DNA from: Bacteroidaceae bacterium
GTDB taxonomy: Bacteria > Bacteroidota > Bacteroidia > Bacteroidales > Bacteroidaceae
Length of the DNA: 39,167 nucleotides
NCBI GenBank assembly: GCA_017536695.1
Contig: JAFXGX010000031.1
Location: forward strand, 1-39,167
Direction: 5' to 3'
A program made the position numbers and the translations under genes. This document shows positions 34,075-39,167 of this stretch, piece after piece. Positions within the stretch are counted from its first letter, which is position 1. Every line of letters starts with the position of its first letter. The notes beneath the pieces were generated by a model. It was not told the origin of the DNA. It ran no database searches and saw only the letters and a program-made list of their open reading frames with translations.

Positions 34075-35070
34075 CTATTTGCTTTTGTTTTTTGCCTCTT
34101 TGTTTAATTCCTTAATGGTATCCAAGTAAGACTGTTCAACCGGCGAGAGCGTACGTAACTCATATTTGCGATATTCGCTCTCCGCTTTGGACATTGCCAT
34201 AGCATGACTGACTTTTCCGGCACCATTGAGTAATAATTCACCTGTAGAAGAAAGGATATTATCAAGTTGCTGGATATAATCACTCATATACATTGGGCGG
34301 CGTTTCATTGCCTGTATCTCGGCAAAATCGAAATATCCCGATACAAGATTGTTCAATATCTTCAGTTCATCTTCACTCAAATAGTTCTTTGCAATTCTTA
34401 CATCTGCAAGCGTTGGATGTTCTCCTTTAAAGGTTGTCAATCCCATAAAAGGCTGTTCAGCGTCAGCGCGTTCATATATAACCTCGGCTGCTGTGTGTCC
34501 GTGTGCTGCAAAGTGCAGTTTGTTCTGCACAATCTTGAAGAACTCTATTGAAAGTTCGCTACGTGGGTCATAATCCACAGCTGTTGCATAGAGGTCAAGC
34601 ACCTGGCGATACATCACTTTTTCCGATGAACGGATATCCCTTATACGGTCAAGCAACTCTTTCCAATAGTTACCGCCTCCTAACTGTTTCAGGCGTTCAT
34701 CGTCCATTGTAAAGCCCTTTATGATATACTCCTTCAATCGCTCTGTGGCCCACTGACGAAAACGGGTTGCAGTAACTGAACGGACACGATAACCAAGCGA
34801 AAGAATCATATCGAGGTTGTAATGGTTTACCTCGTATGTTTTACCGTCAGAAGCAGTTGTTCGGAATTTCCGAACAACTGAACTTTCTATCAGTTCTTCA
34901 TCCTCGAATATATGCTTAATGTGCTCACTTACATTTGATTTGCTTGTTTGGTACAATTCACAAAGTTGCTGTTGAGTGAGCCACATAGTCTCCTCATTAT
35001 ACACCACATCAAGGTGTACTTTGCCATCCTCACTTTGGTAGATTACTATGTTGTTATCTGTTTTGTTCAT
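34075..35070 (-). CDS. RhuM-family protein (virulence RhuM / phage antirepressor-like)
   Basis: A 331-residue protein starting MNKTDNNIVIYQSEDGKVHL. RhuM signatures are TMWLTQQQLCELYQTSKSNV, a winged-helix-like DNA-binding start, then VRKFRTTASDGKTYEVNHYN, LDMILSLGYRVRS and ATRFRQWATERLKEYIIKGF. The C-terminal half (ELSIEFFKIVQNKLHFAAHG; AKNYLSEDELKILNNLVSGY) is typical. Function is not established; RhuM genes are common in genomic islands, including Salmonella SPI-3. The ATG at 35070 is preferred: the promoter at 35148-35178 lies inside the longer open frame that begins at 35181. It is bracketed by direct repeats of about 105-120 bp. Confidence 0.88.
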   Translation of the reverse strand: MNKTDNNIVIYQSEDGKVHLDVVYNEETMWLTQQQLCELYQTSKSNVSEHIKHIFEDEELIESSVVRKFRTTASDGKTYEVNHYNLDMILSLGYRVRSVTATRFRQWATERLKEYIIKGFTMDDERLKQLGGGNYWKELLDRIRDIRSSEKVMYRQVLDLYATAVDYDPRSELSIEFFKIVQNKLHFAAHGHTAAEVIYERADAEQPFMGLTTFKGEHPTLADVRIAKNYLSEDELKILNNLVSGYFDFAEIQAMKRRPMYMSDYIQQLDNILSSTGELLLNGAGKVSHAMAMSKAESEYRKYELRTLSPVEQSYLDTIKELNKEAKNKSK

Positions 35071-35147
35071 ATGTTCGACAATCAAAGCTGATACATTATT
35101 TACATATCCGGCACTCCGTTTGGCAAGTCCTCGCATAGTAGCAACTA

Positions 35148-35178
35148 CAAATATAATATTTTTGCAGGTATTAACAAA
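35148..35178 (-). promoter_or_regulatory. Promoter of the RhuM gene
   Basis: On the minus strand TTTG (35178-35175) and TATATTTG (35155-35148) are 19 nt apart, a textbook Bacteroidetes promoter. Transcription should start near 35141, about 70 nt before the start codon at 35070. Confidence 0.7.
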
Positions 35179-35299
35179 CAACGTAACAAAGCAACAAGCA
35201 GAAAGGCGTCAATGAGTAGTGTGTGTTGTTTACTGTGTAATGTTTAAAGGGCCAAATAATACATCAAAACCAAAACACGAGGACTTAGTGAGGAAATAA

Positions 35300-35421
35300 A
35301 AAACTGTCCCTCTTTTCAAAGAGGGACGAGCGAAGCGGAGGGAGTTCCGATACCCTTCCTTGTCATCCCGACAGAGCGTAGCGACGAGGGATCTCTACAC
35401 GTTATTAACATCTATTAACAC
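35300..35421 (+). repeat. 122-bp direct repeat, copy 1
   Basis: Begins AAAACTGTCCCTCTTTTCAA, contains the hairpin GTCCCTCTTTTCAAAGAGGGAC and GAGCGAAGCGGAGGGAGTTC, and ends ATTAACATCTATTAACACA. Copy 2 is at 35637-35758 (offset 337) with two visible mismatches. Confidence 0.85.
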
Positions 35422-35507
35422 AGCAGTAAAGTAGCTGTGAATGTGTAATATGTAATGTGTAACGTTTAATGGGTAATGTTTAACGTGTAGGGGCGGGGTC
35501 AGCCCGC
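35404..35507 (+). repeat. Right direct repeat bracketing the RhuM gene
   Basis: ATTAACATCTATTAACACAG, AGTAAAGTAGCTGTGAATGT and TAGGGGCGGGGTCAGCCCGC in the same order as 33871-33990, with indels in the TGTAAT-rich middle. A third piece of the first block is at 35740-35758. Confidence 0.7.
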
Positions 35508-35636
35508 CCTTGACTCTATTAATTTAGACATAAGTACAAATCTGCGAGTAAGCGAGTGTGTGGAAGTTCACTTACACACAAAGCAAGCGAAAGCAGATTC
35601 AACAAAGTTAAAAGGACATAAGGCCTTCGCAAAGAG

Positions 35637-35758
35637 AAAACTGTCCCTCTTTTCAAAGAGGGACGAGCGAAGCGGAGGGAGTTCCGATACCCTTCCTTGT
35701 CATCCCGACAGAGCGCAGCGACGAGGGATCTCTGCACGTTATTAACATCTATTAACAC
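35637..35758 (+). repeat. 122-bp direct repeat, copy 2
   Basis: Near-identical to 35300-35421 (GCGCAGCG versus GCGTAGCG; TCTGCACG versus TCTACACG). No gene is seen between 35182 and 35971; 35760-35940 shows nothing recognisable. Confidence 0.85.
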
Positions 35759-35971
35759 AACAATGTGTAGCTGAACAGTATATAAGATTAACCGGTACGT
35801 GGTTGCAGAGGGCGTGGAAGGCAATATTCTGGTACTTATCGGCGAATAGGCTTAATTTTCACCGATTTTGAGGAAATTTAAACAAAAAGATAAATAATAG
35901 TTCAATTTCCTCATGTAGACACCTAATAGTCGTGTAATGGGTAATAACATGATGTCACATTATATAAATAA

Positions 35972-36805
35972 CTACTTATTAGATATAAAGAAACTATCAA
36001 CTTCGTTTTTCATTTGGACAATAAAACTGTTTTTATCCTGTTTTTCAAACCATTTCTCTAAGGCTTGTTTAACAAACGGAATATACGAATTTACAGAAAC
36101 GACACCTTTTTCAATATCTAAAGAGAGAGAAATCAATCCTGTACTACAAGTAGCAATTAAAAAACCGCAGGAATAAGAAAAGTTTTCTTCTTTCAACATA
36201 TTTAAATTAAAACCCTTTTTGTAATCATAGGATTTAACACATGCATACATAGCCAATAAGCCTATTGGTGAAGCTATACTAACAAACCCTTGAATATATT
36301 TTTCAAGGTTAAAATTCTCAAGATTATTGTTTTCCTTTGAACCAGGTAATTTGCTATATTCCAATATTTGCGCCGTATTTGCTTCTACACGGCTGACGGC
36401 AAATATAATTTTTTGAATATTTTCTTGTAAACTTGTTGCTGATACCGTATATGAAGATGTAGCGTTTCTTACATCCTCTGCAGCTTTGTTTAATTTCTCA
36501 ATTTGACTAGAAGAGTTACTATTAATAAAATACGAATATATTATCGTTACAACCGCTAATATTATGGATATCAATGCAGATGCTAATGAAATAAAATCAA
36601 GAACATTTCTATTGTTGTAGAAACAGGTGGAAAAAATCGTAATAGACAAAATCAATATTACACTAGCTGAGAAAATATATGAAGCCCAACTTTTTTTAGA
36701 CTGACATTTAATCCTATATGCAGAAAGTCCAATTAAGCCTAATACTATTACCGTACAACAAACAATTATTGTCAGTAGTACACCCGATGAAAACATTTCA
36801 CTCAT
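35972..36805 (-). CDS. Membrane protein with three N-terminal helices and a coiled coil, unknown
   Basis: A 277-residue AT-rich gene product. Membrane segments lie at about residues 9-29, 41-62 and 69-93. A helical, probably coiled-coil stretch follows at about 100-150 (SQIEKLNKAAEDVRNATSSY). The last 110 residues are soluble, with a segment FSYSCGFLIATCSTGLISLS that may be a buried strand-helix unit and an ending QALEKWFEKQDKNSFIVQMK. No catalytic motif is recognised. It has no close partner on its strand (next gene 143 nt upstream). The layout (membrane anchor, coiled coil, cytosolic sensor) resembles membrane effectors of defence systems only in outline; that link is inference. Confidence 0.7.
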   Translation of the reverse strand: MSEMFSSGVLLTIIVCCTVIVLGLIGLSAYRIKCQSKKSWASYIFSASVILILSITIFSTCFYNNRNVLDFISLASALISIILAVVTIIYSYFINSNSSSQIEKLNKAAEDVRNATSSYTVSATSLQENIQKIIFAVSRVEANTAQILEYSKLPGSKENNNLENFNLEKYIQGFVSIASPIGLLAMYACVKSYDYKKGFNLNMLKEENFSYSCGFLIATCSTGLISLSLDIEKGVVSVNSYIPFVKQALEKWFEKQDKNSFIVQMKNEVDSFFISNK

Positions 36806-36948
36806 AACATTTTAATTAATTACATGCTACAAAGTTAAGTACATTTCTAACACATAAAAGAGAAATTTATAAAAATTTAGCTATAACAAGCATGAAACAT
36901 AATTAACATGAAACATATAAGATATAAATACTTTATAACAAATTTCCC

Positions 36949-37383
36949 CTACTCCTCTCCATTCTTGAAGTTAAAGTACATTGCTCTGCCCATTTCTTCC
37001 ATTACACGCTTATAGAATGACGGTTCTTCAAAAAGTTTAGCAAAAGAGTCCATCTGCTGCACATAGCACTCCTGGGCTACTTTTTCAAATACTTTAGGGA
37101 ATATGTTCTGTGCAAACATATTCACATCGGAATTCTTGGCTTGCTTGGTAAGTTTCTTACCTTGTTTTTGCATAGCATCATAAATTGTCTCAACAATTAC
37201 TCTATCAGCCTCGGTAAAATTGCCTTGGTACATTATATTGATTTTCTCAATGATGTTACCAAGCAAGTCACGCTTTTCTTCAGGTGTTTTACCGCACCCC
37301 CATTTACCTTTTAACATAACTGCATAACGAGGGTCTGGATTAGTTAAATATTTGGATAAATACTGTGATATATTTTCATTCAT
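36949..37383 (-). pseudogene. Chimeric remnant: KAP NTPase N-terminus joined to HsdR-like C-terminus
   Basis: The 144-residue frame is open but looks like two gene ends fused. Residues 1-33 (MNENISQYLSKYLTNPDPRY, then AVMLKGKWGCGKT) are the start of a KAP-family P-loop ATPase with a complete Walker A. Directly after the GKT, at about position 37284, the sequence becomes TPEEKRDLLGNIIEKINIMY through FPKVFEKVAQECYVQQMDSF and FYKRVMEEMGRAMY, resembling the tail of type I restriction HsdR subunits. Walker B and the rest of both proteins (hundreds of residues) are absent. The join keeps frame, so a fusion peptide could be made, but neither activity can remain. The HsdR match is by eye. Confidence 0.5.
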
Positions 37384-37612
37384 AACATTTGATTTAAATT
37401 ATCAATTTTACAATTTTTGTCTATACACAAAGATACCACATAACCCAAGCCATATCAATAGAACAAAGCCAAAAGATATCAACTTTTAAATGGCTGTTTT
37501 GAACAAAAAGCCCCAACGCAAGCACGTCGGAGCAAATATTGTAATTCTGATTAGGAATCTGAATATCCCACTGTTTAAAACGACCATCATAAGTATCAGA
37601 CAACTCTAATAT

Positions 37613-37652
37613 AAGTAACGCAAGTTGCAGGTACCTGCAACTTGCGTTACTT
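37613..37652. terminator. 40-bp perfect palindrome
   Basis: AAGTAACGCAAGTTGCAGGT is followed at once by its reverse complement, centred on GGTACC with no spacer. It lies 30 nt after the end of the minus-strand gene at 37682-38257 and is the likely terminator of that gene, although no T-run is present. Bases 37384-37612 hold only an unrecognised 60-codon minus-strand frame. Confidence 0.55.
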
Positions 37653-37681
37653 CAACTTATAATATATTTATTTACAAATCT

Positions 37682-38257
37682 CTATTTAATATCTGTGATA
37701 CCGTAAGGATTAAATCCAAAATGTTTGATAATATTGGCCTCTCCTGTAGATGTAACTCCGACAACATATACATCTTCACCATTAACTCTGTATGTTAGAA
37801 TATAATAATTATGTGGCTTTGCACTTAAACCGCTGTTAATTGGTATCATGCCCGATACATCAACAAGATTAATGGTAGTCTCTTCCATTTTTTTAAGCGA
37901 ATCAATCTTTACCTCGCGCGAAATAAGTTCTATTGCTATGGATGTTGCTCCATCAATATCTATAGATACAATCTTATTACGTCGGAATAATTTGCAAAGT
38001 TTTTTACCTAAACCAATCCAACCATCAATACCATCATTGATTTCTGCGCCTAATTTTAATGCTCTTAGTCCAATATCAATAATTAATAGCAAAACTATAA
38101 AATCAGCTCCTGGACCAATGTTAACATATTTAGCATCGTGTATTTCATCCAATTCAGTTAGTTTTACCAACTCATTTTTGTCATCATCAGACACGACATC
38201 CAAAATTTCATCACATAAAGGGCCGTCATTAACACCTACATCTAGTAATATTTCCAT
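37682..38257 (-). CDS. Hypothetical protein with one membrane-like segment
   Basis: A 191-residue AT-rich gene product. The N-terminus is very acidic (DEILDVVSDDDKNELVKLTE). Residues about 52-72 form a hydrophobic helix (FIVLLLIIDIGLRALKLGAE) followed by a glycine-rich then basic stretch (GWIGLGKKLCKLFRRNKIV). The C-terminal half is beta-rich (NYYILTYRVNGEDVYVVGVT). I do not recognise a family. The order acidic region, helix, basic loop, beta domain is unusual and might be a small membrane-associated effector or adaptor. It sits 91 nt downstream of the GIY-YIG gene on the same strand, so they may be cotranscribed. Confidence 0.65.
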   Translation of the reverse strand: MEILLDVGVNDGPLCDEILDVVSDDDKNELVKLTELDEIHDAKYVNIGPGADFIVLLLIIDIGLRALKLGAEINDGIDGWIGLGKKLCKLFRRNKIVSIDIDGATSIAIELISREVKIDSLKKMEETTINLVDVSGMIPINSGLSAKPHNYYILTYRVNGEDVYVVGVTSTGEANIIKHFGFNPYGITDIK

Positions 38258-38348
38258 TCGATTAAATTATAATATATCAAACAATAAACCTTAAGTTATT
38301 ACCTTTTATACCTAAACTCTTTTCTTCATCAAGTAATTTACAAATGCA

Positions 38349-39167
38349 CTACTCTTCTGTTATCAACTGTTGCAAAGAATCATCATAAGCAACCTTCTTG
38401 CCAGACATTAGAATATTTATAGCGTCATCAACTATATCCAAAGGAACTACATACCATTCTTTAGGTGTATAAATCCCTGCTGTCAGTTGCAGTTGAACTT
38501 TGTCGAAAAGGTGGTGAATGGCATTTTCAAGATTAACGGTCTTTACATTATACACCTTCCACACTGCAACAATTTCAACATCGGCATACAAATATGTTGC
38601 CTCGTTCTTCGCATTGGCAATACGTTCTTCAACAGTCTGAGTTGTAAAACCAATCTTGTATAAGTGTCGGTACTTTGTTATGTCGGGGTCTGTGGATTTT
38701 GATTTCAAGACATAGATATATCCATTGGCAATATCCTTGTCTGTAACAGTAAACTGCTTTTCCAAATAACCATCTTCATTCTCGTTGAATGTAACGGTAT
38801 ATCCGTCCTTGAACAAAGACTTGCCAAGTGTACGGAGCAGAATATCCGATTCTGTTCCGTTTTCATATATACACCTAATTCTACCGTCAATCTTATGGTT
38901 GTTGTCTTTTTGCAGTTTATGTATCTTTGCCAAATAGGTCAATACACCTCCAACAACGAAGAAATTACCTTCTTGCAAATGTGCTTCCTTAAACTTTATC
39001 AATCTTCGTTTCTTCTCCCTCAGTTCAGCGTGAACACGTTGGAACATCGGTTCATACTTCTCGAAATCCTCGCATTGAATACGCTTTCCAATATAGTCTG
39101 CTTGCGCCCTTTCAATATCCTTCCTCATATATTCGGGTAGGTCAAATATCGCCTCCATTTCGGGTGA
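38349..39167 (-). CDS. GIY-YIG nuclease family protein (T5orf172/MUG113-like), N-terminus beyond the window
   Basis: The frame is open through the right edge; the first ATG inside the window is at 39158 but the sequence there (DLPEYMRKDIERAQADYIGK) looks internal, so the true start is probably outside. After a helical, charged region of about 130 residues comes the GIY-YIG core: NGYIYVLKSKS, then HLYKIGFTTQTVEERIANAK with the YKIG and the conserved Arg, and NLENAIHHLFDKVQ with the usual Glu. The C-terminus reads AGIYTPKEWYVVPLDIVDDA. Such proteins are frequent in Bacteroidetes accessory regions beside restriction or conflict genes; they presumably nick or cut DNA. Substrate unknown. Confidence 0.85.
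   Translation of the reverse strand, partial: SPEMEAIFDLPEYMRKDIERAQADYIGKRIQCEDFEKYEPMFQRVHAELREKKRRLIKFKEAHLQEGNFFVVGGVLTYLAKIHKLQKDNNHKIDGRIRCIYENGTESDILLRTLGKSLFKDGYTVTFNENEDGYLEKQFTVTDKDIANGYIYVLKSKSTDPDITKYRHLYKIGFTTQTVEERIANAKNEATYLYADVEIVAVWKVYNVKTVNLENAIHHLFDKVQLQLTAGIYTPKEWYVVPLDIVDDAINILMSGKKVAYDDSLQQLITEE

Noticed and set aside
37421-37603. 60-codon minus-strand frame with a hydrophobic, Trp-rich end
   Set aside because: It starts with TTG, has no recognised family and lies between a palindrome and a chimeric remnant; it may be debris of a deleted gene but cannot be supported as a gene.

Overview
The window looks like chromosome from a gut-type member of the Bacteroidales (Bacteroidaceae or Prevotellaceae rather than a distant relative; species not determinable by eye). 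Supporting signs are Bacteroidetes promoters of the form TTTG-(about 19-20 nt)-TAnnTTTG in front of several genes, A-rich leaders without strong Shine-Dalgarno sites, a type IX-like sorting tail on a CotH protein, a GH35 lipoprotein beta-galactosidase, a DUF4421 protein and a RhuM-family protein.

Layout. 1-3.3 kb: an AAA ATPase cut by the window edge, an untranslated stretch ending in a terminator, a sigma-70-family factor, a decayed alcohol dehydrogenase and a chloramphenicol-acetyltransferase-like protein. 3.3-9.2 kb: a nucleotidase pair, an AlaX-like editing protein, a chorismatase-like protein followed by the lipoprotein peptidase Dcp, then a small heat-shock protein with a structured leader. 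9.2-17.4 kb: core metabolism and envelope genes (gmd-fcl for GDP-L-fucose, GH35 beta-galactosidase, gap, mscL, and a guaA whose glutaminase domain is degenerate). 17.4-20.3 kb: a repeat-rich zone around an AT-rich gene that fuses a CoiA-like nuclease to a SLOG/DUF2493 domain. 20.3-29.2 kb: two exported proteins (the second frameshifted), a very large CotH/ricin protein with an EamA transporter, and a three-gene set (histidine phosphatase, acyltransferase, nth). 29.2-33.6 kb: a 115-bp tandem repeat in front of pgk, then a TPR protein. 33.6-39.2 kb: an AT-rich accessory region with RhuM bracketed by direct repeats, two unrecognised proteins, a KAP/HsdR-like chimera and a GIY-YIG nuclease cut by the window edge.

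A theme of the window is its intergenic repeats. At least five families occur: an 85-bp promoter-bearing unit; a unit of about 110-150 bp following terminators; a 115-bp unit; a 66-bp unit; and a 122-bp pair. Several lie between a promoter-like site and its gene, so they are probably transcribed as leader RNA. Together with long perfect palindromes and truncated genes they mark the places where the chromosome has been rearranged.

The best candidates for something undescribed are the CoiA-SLOG fusion gene (18382-19791), the three-way-junction leader RNA of the small heat-shock gene (8476-8588), the glutaminase-less GMP synthase (16071-17378), and the accessory cluster at the right end with two orphan proteins of unknown function. 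Core gene assignments rest on motifs read directly; functional statements for the accessory genes are inference.
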